DNA from: Gammaproteobacteria bacterium
GTDB taxonomy: Bacteria; Pseudomonadota; Gammaproteobacteria; Competibacterales; Competibacteraceae
Assembly (NCBI GenBank): GCA_003562535.1
Contig: PWUP01000360.1
Coordinates: 1 to 15,783 of the forward strand
Length of the DNA: 15,783 bases
Direction: 5' to 3'
Below are positions 1 through 6,797 of this stretch, in pieces. Position numbers and translations under genes: made by a program. The number at the start of each line of letters is the position of its first letter. Within the stretch, counting starts at the first letter, position 1. The notes below the pieces were generated by a model. The model had not been told where the DNA came from and did not search any database. It worked only from the letters and a program-made list of their open reading frames with translations.

Positions 1-1
1 C

Positions 2-955
2 AATAGTGCGAATTCTGCACCCGCCAGCCCCCAGCCCCCGCGCCCGCGTTTTCTCGGCATTCAGGCTTTAGCAGACTATCCGCTGGAAGAACTGGTCGAG
101 CGTATCGACTGGACACCGTTTTTCCTCGCTTGGGAACTGCATGGGCGGTTTCCGCGGATTCTGGAGGATGAACAGGTCGGTGAACAGGCGCGCCAGCTCT
201 ACGACGATGCCCAAGTCATGTTAAAACAAATTGTGGCTGAACGCTGGTTGCAAGCGCGAGCCGTCTTCGGGTTTTTCCCGGCCAATCGCAGCGGCAGCGA
301 CGACATCACCGTATACACCGATGAACAGCGCAAGCAGACCTTAACGACGCTGTTTCATTTGCGTCAACAAAGTCGGCGGCCACCCGGCAAACCCAATCAT
401 TGCCTGGCCGATTTTATCGCCCCGGAGGGCGTAGCGGACTACATCGGTGCGTTTGCAGTGACCGCCGGGATAGGCATTGACCAAAAAACCGCTGAATTTG
501 AGCGTCAGCATGATGATTATTCGAGTATTATGCTCAAAGCCTTGGCGGATCGTCTGGCCGAAGCCTTTGCCGAACGGCTGCATGAGCGGGTGCGTAAAGA
601 ATTCTGGGGCTATGCGGCTGATGAGAATCTGGATAATGAGGATCTGATCAAAGAACGCTATCGCGGCATCCGTCCCGCACCGGGCTATCCGGCCTGCCCT
701 GATCATACGGAAAAATTGACTTTATGGCAGTTGCTGGATGTGGATAAGCAAGCCGGAATTCACCTGACTGAATCCATGGCCATGCTGCCCACAGCGGCGG
801 TATCGGGCTGGTACTTTGCCCATCCTGAATCGCGGTATTTTGGAGTGGGCAAAATTGGCCGTGACCAGGTTGCGGATTATGCCGAGCGCAAAGGCTGGTC
901 GCTGGAAGAAGCCGAACGCTGGCTGGCACCCGTTTTAGCCTATGATCCCGATTAA
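2..955 (+). CDS. metH: Methionine synthase, cobalamin-dependent (MetH), C-terminal activation domain, 5'-truncated by window edge
   Basis: The reading frame is open from the first bases, so this is the last 317 residues of a larger protein (about 1,230 residues in the family). An Ala/Pro-rich linker opens the fragment. It is followed by the MetH reactivation (AdoMet-binding) domain: IDWTPFF, then FGFFPANR, YCLADF-type NHCLADF, the ADYIGAFAVT strand, ADRLAEAFAERLHERVR, the AdoMet-binding RPAPGYPACPDH motif, LTESMAM and SGWYFAHPES. The order and spacing match E. coli MetH to the C-terminus. The full enzyme moves a methyl group from methyltetrahydrofolate to homocysteine through cobalamin in the cytoplasm. 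This domain reductively remethylates oxidised cob(II)alamin with AdoMet and a flavodoxin partner. An internal ATG at 218 is not the gene start, because homology continues upstream of it. The TAA stop is followed 75 bases later by the aminotransferase gene. Any B12 riboswitch would lie upstream of metH, outside this window. Confidence 0.97.
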   Translation, partial: NSANSAPASPQPPRPRFLGIQALADYPLEELVERIDWTPFFLAWELHGRFPRILEDEQVGEQARQLYDDAQVMLKQIVAERWLQARAVFGFFPANRSGSDDITVYTDEQRKQTLTTLFHLRQQSRRPPGKPNHCLADFIAPEGVADYIGAFAVTAGIGIDQKTAEFERQHDDYSSIMLKALADRLAEAFAERLHERVRKEFWGYAADENLDNEDLIKERYRGIRPAPGYPACPDHTEKLTLWQLLDVDKQAGIHLTESMAMLPTAAVSGWYFAHPESRYFGVGKIGRDQVADYAERKGWSLEEAERWLAPVLAYDPD

Positions 956-957
956 AA

Positions 958-986
958 TTATGATCTCCTTTGCGGTACACTATACT
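958..986 (+). promoter_or_regulatory. Weak candidate sigma-70 promoter for the aminotransferase gene
   Basis: TATACT at 981-986 matches five of six bases of the -10 consensus. A poor -35 (TTATGA, 958-963) sits 17 bases upstream. It lies in the short gap between metH and the aminotransferase gene. Transcription would begin at about 993, inside the palindrome at 989-1001. This is inference from consensus matching only. Confidence 0.25.
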
Positions 987-988
987 TT

Positions 989-1001
989 ACACATGATGTG
1001 T
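989..1001. promoter_or_regulatory. Perfect 13-bp palindrome, possible operator
   Basis: ACACAT-G-ATGTGT is a perfect inverted repeat of 6-bp arms around one central base. It lies just downstream of a good -10 hexamer and 29 bases before the aminotransferase start codon. The position suits a repressor site covering the transcription start, but no regulator can be assigned. Confidence 0.3.
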
Positions 1002-1030
1002 TTAACCTTTAACCCATACTCACTGAAACC

Positions 1031-2302
1031 ATGAGCCAAAACACTGATAACCTCGCAGCACTACAAGCCCAAGAACAGGCGCTGGCCGCTCGCTACGCCG
1101 AATTTCAAGCCCAAGGGCTGAAGCTGGATCTCACCCGGGGCAAACCCGGCACGGAACAACTGGATTTATCGAATCCGCTGGACGGCATTCTTAACGGCCA
1201 GTATCAGGCCGAGAACACCGATCTGCGCAATTACGGTGGTTTAGACGGTTTAGCCGCAGCCAAAGCCTTGGGTGGTCTGTTGCTGAACGTACCCGCTGAG
1301 AATGTGCTGGTCGGCGGCAACAGCAGCCTGACCTTGATGTATCACTATCTACTCCATGCCCACCTGTTTGGGCTGCGCGGTGCGGGCACTGCTTGGAATC
1401 GTGAAGGCGATGTTAAATTCCTCTGCCCCGTACCCGGTTATGATCGGCATTTCGGGATTTGCGAAGCCTTAGGCATTCGGATGCTACCCGTACCGATGAC
1501 CGATGAAGGCCCAGATATGGATCGGGTAGAAACCCTAGTGCGCCAAGACGCCGCCATCAAAGGACTGTGGTGTGTGCCTAAATACTCCAACCCCACGGGC
1601 TGTACTTACAGTGATACGGTTGTGGAACGCATTGCCGCACTGGGTAAAATCGCCGGTAATGGTTTCCGCGTCATGTACGATAATGCTTACAGCGTGCATG
1701 ACTTAACCGATACCCCGCCGGTATTGGCCAGTATCTTCCAAGCCTGCCGGGATCAGGGCACCGAAGATTCCGTGGTGCAATTCGCCTCAACCTCGAAAAT
1801 GACCTTTGCCGGTGCGGGCGTCGCGTTCGTCGCAACCAGTCTCGCCAATCTGGCCGCGTTTAAAGATCATCTTGGCGTGGCGACCATCGGCCCGGATAAA
1901 CTCAATCAGCAACGCCATGTGTTATGGCTCAAGGATGCCGATACCATTCAGCAACTGATGCGCCAACATGCGGCCTTGATCAAGCCTAAATTTGACTGTG
2001 TGCAGCGGATATTGGAACAGGGTTTGGGTAATCGCAATCTGGGGCATTGGACGAACCCTGATGGGGGGTATTTCATTTCCTTCTACACGCATCCCGGATT
2101 AGCCACTGAAGTGGTTAAACTCGCCGGTGAAGCCGGAGTGAAGCTCACGCCTGCGGGTGCAGCCTTCCCCTACGGCAAAGACTCGGAAGATCGGCATATT
2201 CGCTTGTCACCAACATTTCCAAGCATCAACGAGTTGGAGCAAGCGATGGAGGTGTTTGTCACCTGTGTACAACTCGCTAGCTTGCGCCAACACCTTGACT
2301 AA
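1031..2302 (+). CDS. PLP-dependent aminotransferase, class I/II fold (aspartate aminotransferase-like, MocR-type family)
   Basis: This 423-residue cytoplasmic enzyme has the hallmarks of fold-type I aminotransferases. They are the N-terminal LTRGKPGTEQLDLSNPL segment characteristic of the family typified by Corynebacterium AspT, KYSNPTGCTYS (Asn contacting PLP), MYDNAYSVHDL (Asp/Tyr contacting the pyridine ring), FASTSKMTFAGAG (Lys forming the Schiff base) and RHIRLSPTFP (Arg binding the substrate carboxylate). The family transfers amino groups between amino acids and 2-oxo acids. Aspartate/2-oxoglutarate is the best-known activity in relatives, but the substrate cannot be fixed from sequence. 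The ATG at 1031 lacks a clear Shine-Dalgarno sequence but gives the N-terminus expected for the family. The CobT-like gene starts 28 bases after the stop, so the two may be cotranscribed. That neighbour plus pdxJ suggests a link to cofactor metabolism, which is only inferred. Confidence 0.9.
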   Translation: MSQNTDNLAALQAQEQALAARYAEFQAQGLKLDLTRGKPGTEQLDLSNPLDGILNGQYQAENTDLRNYGGLDGLAAAKALGGLLLNVPAENVLVGGNSSLTLMYHYLLHAHLFGLRGAGTAWNREGDVKFLCPVPGYDRHFGICEALGIRMLPVPMTDEGPDMDRVETLVRQDAAIKGLWCVPKYSNPTGCTYSDTVVERIAALGKIAGNGFRVMYDNAYSVHDLTDTPPVLASIFQACRDQGTEDSVVQFASTSKMTFAGAGVAFVATSLANLAAFKDHLGVATIGPDKLNQQRHVLWLKDADTIQQLMRQHAALIKPKFDCVQRILEQGLGNRNLGHWTNPDGGYFISFYTHPGLATEVVKLAGEAGVKLTPAGAAFPYGKDSEDRHIRLSPTFPSINELEQAMEVFVTCVQLASLRQHLD

Positions 2303-2330
2303 AAAACACAAGCCCGCACCGTTTAATATT

Positions 2331-3344
2331 ATGCCTGCCATTAAGCAACGGCAGGCCAAACTGCAAGCTGAATTCGACCGTAGCCCGCATCTGCCTGACA
2401 GACTGGGTACTCTAGCGCAGCTTGCCGTGCGGGTCAGTGTGATTCAAAACAGCCTGAAACCGTCCCTTAACCAGCCAACTTTGCTGGTGTGTGCGGCTGA
2501 TCATGGTGCGTTTGCCCATGCAACTCACACAGGGTCGGCGGACGATACCCGCCAACAACTGCAACAAACGCTGGCGGGTACGGCACCGGTCAATCGCATC
2601 GCCTGCGCCAACGGGCTGGCCTTATGGGTGGTTGATGCGGGCGTCAGCGAGATGCTGCCTGAATACCCCCATCTGCACAATGTCCGTATCGCTGCCGGAA
2701 CGGCAAATTATGTTCGTCAACCTGCCATGACTCGTGAACAATGCCTGCAAGCCTTGTATAATGGTACGGTTTTAGTGGATACGCTCAGTCACAAAGGCTG
2801 CAACATTGTGGGCTTTGGTACCATTGGTGCAGGTAATGCGGGTTCAGCGGCTTTACTGATGTCAACCTTGTGTTATTTGCCTGTGGAACGCTGTATTGGT
2901 CACAGTGACCATACGGATGCGGTTAATGCCTACTTCAATATTCGCACCCTGCAATATGCGCGGCAGCGCTTCAGTACCTCGCAAGCCAACCGCGATCCCG
3001 TGCAGTTGCTCAGTGAATTTGGAGGCTTTGAAATCGTTACCGTCTGTGGAGGTATGTTGCGGGCCGCCGAACGGGGGATGGTGATTCTAGTGGATGGTTT
3101 TGCCAGCACCTCGGCGTTATTGGCCGCCCGCGCATTGAATCCTAATGTGGTGGATTATTGCATTGCCAGTCATCGTTCAGCCGAGCCGGGACATGGGTTG
3201 ATGTTACAACAGTTACGCGCTCGCCCCTTATTGGAGCTGGAACTCCAAGCCAGTGGCGGTATTGGTGCCGCCCTCGCCTATCCGCTGATTAAAAGCGCCG
3301 TGGCCTTGCTGGAAGAGGCCACACCACAGCCCCATTCAGTTTGA
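2331..3344 (+). CDS. Divergent CobT-family protein (nicotinate-nucleotide:dimethylbenzimidazole phosphoribosyltransferase-like)
   Basis: The 337-residue product aligns with CobT over its whole length (Salmonella CobT is 356). Landmarks are the N-terminal LPDRLGTLAQLA (CobT PPGSLGRLETLA), CAADHG (54-59), VVDAGV (100-105), FGTIGAGN (162-169), FGGFEIVTVCGGML (230-243), LVDGFASTSALLAA (253-266), HRSAEPGH (281-288) and GAALAYPL (312-319). Canonical CobT moves phosphoribosyl from nicotinate mononucleotide to 5,6-dimethylbenzimidazole for the lower loop of B12. By my hand alignment the two glutamates known to be important in Salmonella CobT, E174 (GELGMANT) and E317 (LGEGSGAAL), are Thr164 and Gly309 here. 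The base-binding stretch at about 60-82 is also unlike CobT. The protein may use another substrate or be catalytically inactive. The start is uncertain: ATG 2331 fits CobT length, but an in-frame TTG at 2295 would add 12 residues, and neither has a clear ribosome-binding site. It lies between an aminotransferase and pdxJ. Confidence 0.82.
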   Translation: MPAIKQRQAKLQAEFDRSPHLPDRLGTLAQLAVRVSVIQNSLKPSLNQPTLLVCAADHGAFAHATHTGSADDTRQQLQQTLAGTAPVNRIACANGLALWVVDAGVSEMLPEYPHLHNVRIAAGTANYVRQPAMTREQCLQALYNGTVLVDTLSHKGCNIVGFGTIGAGNAGSAALLMSTLCYLPVERCIGHSDHTDAVNAYFNIRTLQYARQRFSTSQANRDPVQLLSEFGGFEIVTVCGGMLRAAERGMVILVDGFASTSALLAARALNPNVVDYCIASHRSAEPGHGLMLQQLRARPLLELELQASGGIGAALAYPLIKSAVALLEEATPQPHSV

Positions 3345-3400
3345 ATGGTTGTATACCCTAAACGGTTTCGATGGGTTATTGTCTGGGAGTATTTGCTGGT

Positions 3401-4150
3401 ATGTTGCCTCACCCCCCACCACGCCTTAGCGTCAACTTAAATAAAGTCGCCTTACTGCGTAATGCTCGCACAATCGGTATTCCCAGTGTCCTGCATGCTG
3501 CCCGTCAGTGTCTCGCTGCCGGGGCGAACGGCATCACTGTTCACCCGCGTCCTGATCAGCGTCATATCCGTCCTGATGATGTGTATGAGCTGCCGAACGT
3601 TTTGCAGGATTACCCCGATGCGGAATACAATATCGAGGGCAATCCGTTCACTGGAGATTTTATGGACTTGGTGCGCGCGGTACGCCCTGACCAATGTACG
3701 CTGGTGCCCGATGACCCGGCTCAGTCAACCTCAGATCACGGCTGGAATGCCGAGCATGACCGTCGGCGTTTGCAACCGATCATCAAGGAATTACAAGACC
3801 TAGGCATTCGAGTGTCGTTATTCATGGATGCGGATCAGCCGTTAATTGAAGGCATCGCCGCCCTGCGTCCAGAACGGATCGAATTGTACACCGAACCCTA
3901 TGCCGCAGCCTTTGGTACGCCTGCTGAGGACGCTCAATGGCAACGGTTTCACCAGGCAGCGGTAACTGCCCATGCCCAAGGTCTAGGGGTTAATGCCGGA
4001 CATGATTTGAATGTGGACAATTTACCGCGCTTTGTCCACATCCCCCACATCCTAGAATGTTCTATTGGTCATGCCTTAATCGCTGATGCGTTGACCGATG
4101 GGCTGGCCAATACGGTACGCAGGTATCAGCAGGCGTTACGCGGAATGTGA
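3401..4150 (+). CDS. pdxJ: Pyridoxine 5'-phosphate synthase (PdxJ), divergent subtype
   Basis: PdxJ condenses 1-deoxy-D-xylulose 5-phosphate with 3-amino-2-oxopropyl phosphate to pyridoxine 5'-phosphate, the ring-closing step of the DXP-dependent vitamin B6 pathway. The 249-residue product has the family TIM-barrel motifs: LSVNLNKVALLRNAR, GITVHPRPDQRHIR, YNIEGNP, TLVPD, VSLFMD, ELYTEPYA, GVNAGHDLNVDN and SIGHALIADAL. The catalytic residues of E. coli PdxJ (H45, E72, H193) correspond to His48, Glu79 and His201. Several signatures differ from the E. coli type: VNIDH is VNLNK, HLREDRRH is HPRPDQRH and EIHTGCYA is ELYTEPYA. They resemble the version I associate with Bacteroidetes. ATG 3401 is preferred because GGGAG (3385-3389) lies 11 bases upstream and the family N-terminus begins nearby. 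An in-frame ATG at 3371 would add ten residues without a ribosome-binding site. It follows the CobT-like gene by 56 bases. Confidence 0.93.
   Translation: MLPHPPPRLSVNLNKVALLRNARTIGIPSVLHAARQCLAAGANGITVHPRPDQRHIRPDDVYELPNVLQDYPDAEYNIEGNPFTGDFMDLVRAVRPDQCTLVPDDPAQSTSDHGWNAEHDRRRLQPIIKELQDLGIRVSLFMDADQPLIEGIAALRPERIELYTEPYAAAFGTPAEDAQWQRFHQAAVTAHAQGLGVNAGHDLNVDNLPRFVHIPHILECSIGHALIADALTDGLANTVRRYQQALRGM
4011..4041. repeat. 10-bp perfect inverted repeat inside the 3' end of pdxJ
   Basis: ATGTGGACAA at 4011-4020 and TTGTCCACAT at 4032-4041 are exact reverse complements separated by 11 bases. The arms could pair as a hairpin. Each contains a 9-mer (TTGTCCACA) one base away from the DnaA-box sequence TTATCCACA. 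They encode ordinary PdxJ residues (NVDNLPRFVHI), so coding constraint alone could explain them. Confidence 0.4.
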
Positions 4151-4189
4151 CCCGTCGCCACTCCCGTTCGTTAAGTCTTGTTATTGCAC

Positions 4190-4198
4190 TGTGGATAA
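4190..4198 (-). promoter_or_regulatory. Consensus DnaA-box 9-mer between pdxJ and the cyclic-di-GMP gene
   Basis: TGTGGATAA on the plus strand is TTATCCACA on the minus strand, an exact match to the high-affinity E. coli DnaA box. It lies in the 76-bp gap after pdxJ, near two one-mismatch copies at 4012-4020 and 4032-4040. Nothing else here resembles a replication origin, so it is at most a regulatory or titration site, and it may be chance. Confidence 0.25.
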
Positions 4199-4226
4199 CC
4201 GCTCGCCATCGGTCATAGCCTCTTTA

Positions 4227-6425
4227 ATGGCAGAATTGAAACGCCGCAACCGGCTGTATCATTTGCTCAGCCATTGCAATCAGGCGATCGTCCATTGCCA
4301 ATACGAACGAGAATTATTACAGACTGTGTGCGACCATGCCGTGACTCATGGTGGATTTAAAATGGCGTGGATTGGGTGGGTTGATGACACCAACCAAGTC
4401 ATCACGCCGTTTGTAGCCGCTGGCTCAGGAACGGAGAATCTTGAGAGTATCCAGATTTCTCTGAATCCTGATGACCCATTCGGTCAAGGACCGGCCAGCG
4501 AAGTGGTTAACCATGATCGACCGTATTGGTGTCAGGACTACGCCGCTGATCCGCGTACCGCACCGTGGAGAGAGCATTATCCTGGCCGCCACTGGGGATC
4601 AGCCGCCGTCCTACCCTTACACCGCCATGAACAGGTGATCGGCGTATTAATCCTCTATGCCGACGAACGCTGGGAATTTGATCATGACGCTCAAGCTCTG
4701 TTGATTGAATTAGCGGCAACCCTTGATTTTGCGCTCAAGTATTTGGAGGATCAAAAAATCTTACGCCGCGCCGCGGCCGTGTTCGCGCACACACGCGAAG
4801 GGATACTGATTACCGATGCTCAGCATAATATTGTCGCCACCAATGCGGCCTTTACCCAAATCACCGGCTACACGGAAGAAGAAGTTTTGGGTAAAAATCC
4901 TCGGTTTCTCAAATCGGGTATCCATGATGCCGCTTTCAACCGTAAAAAATGGCAAGCCGTCCATGAAATCGGTTATTGGCGTGGCGAAATCTGGAATCGG
5001 CGCAAAACCGGAGAACTCTATCCTCAGTGGCAAACCCTGAGTTCGGTGCGTGATAGCAACGGTAAACTGATCTACTATGTCGCGGTGTTCTCGGATCTCA
5101 GCGGCATTAGAAACGCCGAGCAAAAGTTAGAATACCTGGCTCATCATGACCCCCTCACGGGCTTACCTAACCGATTGCTGCTGGAATTACGCACTGACCA
5201 CGCCCTACAACGCACGCATAAGAAGAAGAGTGTAGCGCTGCTGTTTATTGATTTGGATCGTTTTAAACACATTAATGACAGCTTCGGTCATGCGGTGGGT
5301 GACGCCTTATTGCTCAATGTAGCGGCTCGTCTCAAAGAACACCTGCGCAGCGATGACACGTTAGCGCGCCTGAACGGTGATGAATTCGCTGTACTCATCG
5401 AACGGATCAAACACTCCCGCTTTGCCGCTAATTTGGCAACAACGCTGATCAGTGCGTTTGCTGAACCGTTTATCATCCAAGAACACATTTTGCATATCGG
5501 CGTCAGTATTGGGATCAGCCTGTCGCCAGACGATGGCAATAATTTTGCCACTCTATTGCGCAATGCTGACTCGGCCATGCACCAAGCCAAGACACAAGGG
5601 CGCAATAACTATCAATTTTATACCTCGGCATTGACCGCTGCCGCGCTCCAGCGGGTAGCGCTAGAAAACGATTTACGCCAAGCCCTGAAGCTCAAACAAT
5701 TGACCGTGCTGTATCAACCGCAATTGGATTTGCACAGCCGACAAGTTATCGGCGCTGAGGCACTGGTTCGTTGGCACCATCCCAGCAAAGGCCCTATTCC
5801 ACCGGATCAATTTATCCCACTGGCTGAAGAGACTGGTTTCATTTTGGCCCTTGGGGAGTGGGTACTGCACACCGCCTGCCGCCAAATGCACCAATGGCAA
5901 CAAGACGGCCTGCCGATCACTCGCATGTCGGTGAATATTGCTGGTCAACAACTGCATCGTGATCGTGGTAATCTCATGGCGCTTGTCCCCCGCGTATTAG
6001 CCGCAACCCGACTCCCCCCCACCGCCTTGGATTTAGAGATTACTGAAAGTTTTATTATGCAGCAGGCAGAACATTCGATTGCCACCCTAGACCAACTGCG
6101 TACCCTAGGCGTGTCGTTATCAATCGATGATTTCGGTACGGGGCATTCGTCATTGGCCTACCTCAAGCGTTTACCCATCGACACGCTGAAAATTGACAAA
6201 TCGTTTATTTGCAATATTCCGTCTGATAGCAATGATGTGGCCATTACTCGGGCGGTCATTGCTTTGGCAAACAGCTTACAGCTCAAAGTCGTTGCCGAAG
6301 GCATAGAAACCGAGCAACAGCACCAGTTTTTGCTGGATCAAGGTTGTCATTTTGGGCAAGGCTATTGGTACAGCCGACCCTTAGACGCGGTAGCATTTTT
6401 TAACTATATCAAAAAATTAACTTAA
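4227..6425 (+). CDS. GAF-PAS-GGDEF-EAL cyclic-di-GMP signalling protein
   Basis: The 732-residue protein has a GAF-like domain (about 25-175, with the GGFKMAWIGWV signature), a PAS domain (about 182-295), GGDEF (about 300-465) and EAL (about 475-730). No transmembrane segment is evident, so it should be a cytoplasmic sensor. The EAL half looks active: EALVRW (511-516), SVNIAGQQL (568-576), EITES (604-608), DDFGTGHSS (634-642), KIDKSFI (655-661) and VVAEGIETEQ (688-697) keep the expected metal and catalytic acids, implying hydrolysis of cyclic-di-GMP to pGpG. In the GGDEF half the first glycine is Asn (NGDEF, 383-387). The inhibitory-site RxxD (RSDD, 374-377) and metal-binding Asp342 remain, so cyclase activity is doubtful. 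ATG 4227 is preferred. An in-frame GTG at 4191 is possible, and neither has a good ribosome-binding site. Its 3' end overlaps the opposite-strand membrane gene by 9 bp. Confidence 0.93.
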   Translation: MAELKRRNRLYHLLSHCNQAIVHCQYERELLQTVCDHAVTHGGFKMAWIGWVDDTNQVITPFVAAGSGTENLESIQISLNPDDPFGQGPASEVVNHDRPYWCQDYAADPRTAPWREHYPGRHWGSAAVLPLHRHEQVIGVLILYADERWEFDHDAQALLIELAATLDFALKYLEDQKILRRAAAVFAHTREGILITDAQHNIVATNAAFTQITGYTEEEVLGKNPRFLKSGIHDAAFNRKKWQAVHEIGYWRGEIWNRRKTGELYPQWQTLSSVRDSNGKLIYYVAVFSDLSGIRNAEQKLEYLAHHDPLTGLPNRLLLELRTDHALQRTHKKKSVALLFIDLDRFKHINDSFGHAVGDALLLNVAARLKEHLRSDDTLARLNGDEFAVLIERIKHSRFAANLATTLISAFAEPFIIQEHILHIGVSIGISLSPDDGNNFATLLRNADSAMHQAKTQGRNNYQFYTSALTAAALQRVALENDLRQALKLKQLTVLYQPQLDLHSRQVIGAEALVRWHHPSKGPIPPDQFIPLAEETGFILALGEWVLHTACRQMHQWQQDGLPITRMSVNIAGQQLHRDRGNLMALVPRVLAATRLPPTALDLEITESFIMQQAEHSIATLDQLRTLGVSLSIDDFGTGHSSLAYLKRLPIDTLKIDKSFICNIPSDSNDVAITRAVIALANSLQLKVVAEGIETEQQHQFLLDQGCHFGQGYWYSRPLDAVAFFNYIKKLT

Positions 6426-6797
6426 GCGTTGCTCTAATACCGACGCCAAAAACCAACCCCAGGCCAGCACCATAGCCGCCCAGACCACCCAATCGGCTTT
6501 AATGGCCAGCCGATAGTCCGCCTGTTCAGCCTCCGATTTATCCGCCATAAAGACTTTGGCCAATACCACATCAAAAGGGATTGACCAGATCATCAAAAAG
6601 GCAAATCCCGGTGCGGTATGCACAATCAACACACTCCAGAAGGTCGATTCCACTTCACGAATGAAAGCACAGGGTAAACTCAAGATGCTGAGCGCTAGCA
6701 TTCCAGCACGTAACCAACCAATACGGCGACAAAAGTCACCAAGCCGCCAACTCCAATAGAGTAAGGTTCTGAAAAGACCGTTGGACTTAGTAGCCAT
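6417..6797 (-). CDS. Small three-helix membrane protein of unknown function
   Basis: I do not recognise the family. The 126-residue product has a basic N-terminal stretch (LYWSWRLGDFCRRIGWLR) and three likely membrane segments at about 30-47, 57-80 and 101-120. A short charged loop (ADKSEAEQADYR) lies between the second and third. It is Trp-rich, including WVVWAAMVLAWGW. The proposed start, ATG at 6797, overlaps the purF stop: the start ATGGCTACTAA contains the purF TAA, an 11-bp overlap typical of translational coupling. An in-frame ATG at 6815 would add six residues. No separate ribosome-binding site is visible. It is the last gene of the minus-strand run and ends tail to tail with the cyclic-di-GMP gene. 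The membrane-protein composition and coupled start support a real gene, but its role is unknown. Confidence 0.75.
   Translation of the reverse strand: MATKSNGLFRTLLYWSWRLGDFCRRIGWLRAGMLALSILSLPCAFIREVESTFWSVLIVHTAPGFAFLMIWSIPFDVVLAKVFMADKSEAEQADYRLAIKADWVVWAAMVLAWGWFLASVLEQRLS

Noticed and set aside
341..980. Minus-strand open frames opposite metH
   Set aside because: They are shadows of the MetH activation domain and have no recognisable motifs or ribosome-binding sites.
2157..2330. A longer N-terminus for the CobT-like protein starting at ATG 2157
   Set aside because: The added 58 residues lie mostly within the aminotransferase gene in another frame and have no CobT similarity. CobT-like sequence begins after 2331.
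4098..4226. A longer N-terminus for the cyclic-di-GMP protein starting inside pdxJ
   Set aside because: The extension overlaps conserved PdxJ C-terminal codons and shows no domain. ATG 4227 leads directly into the GAF-proximal helix.
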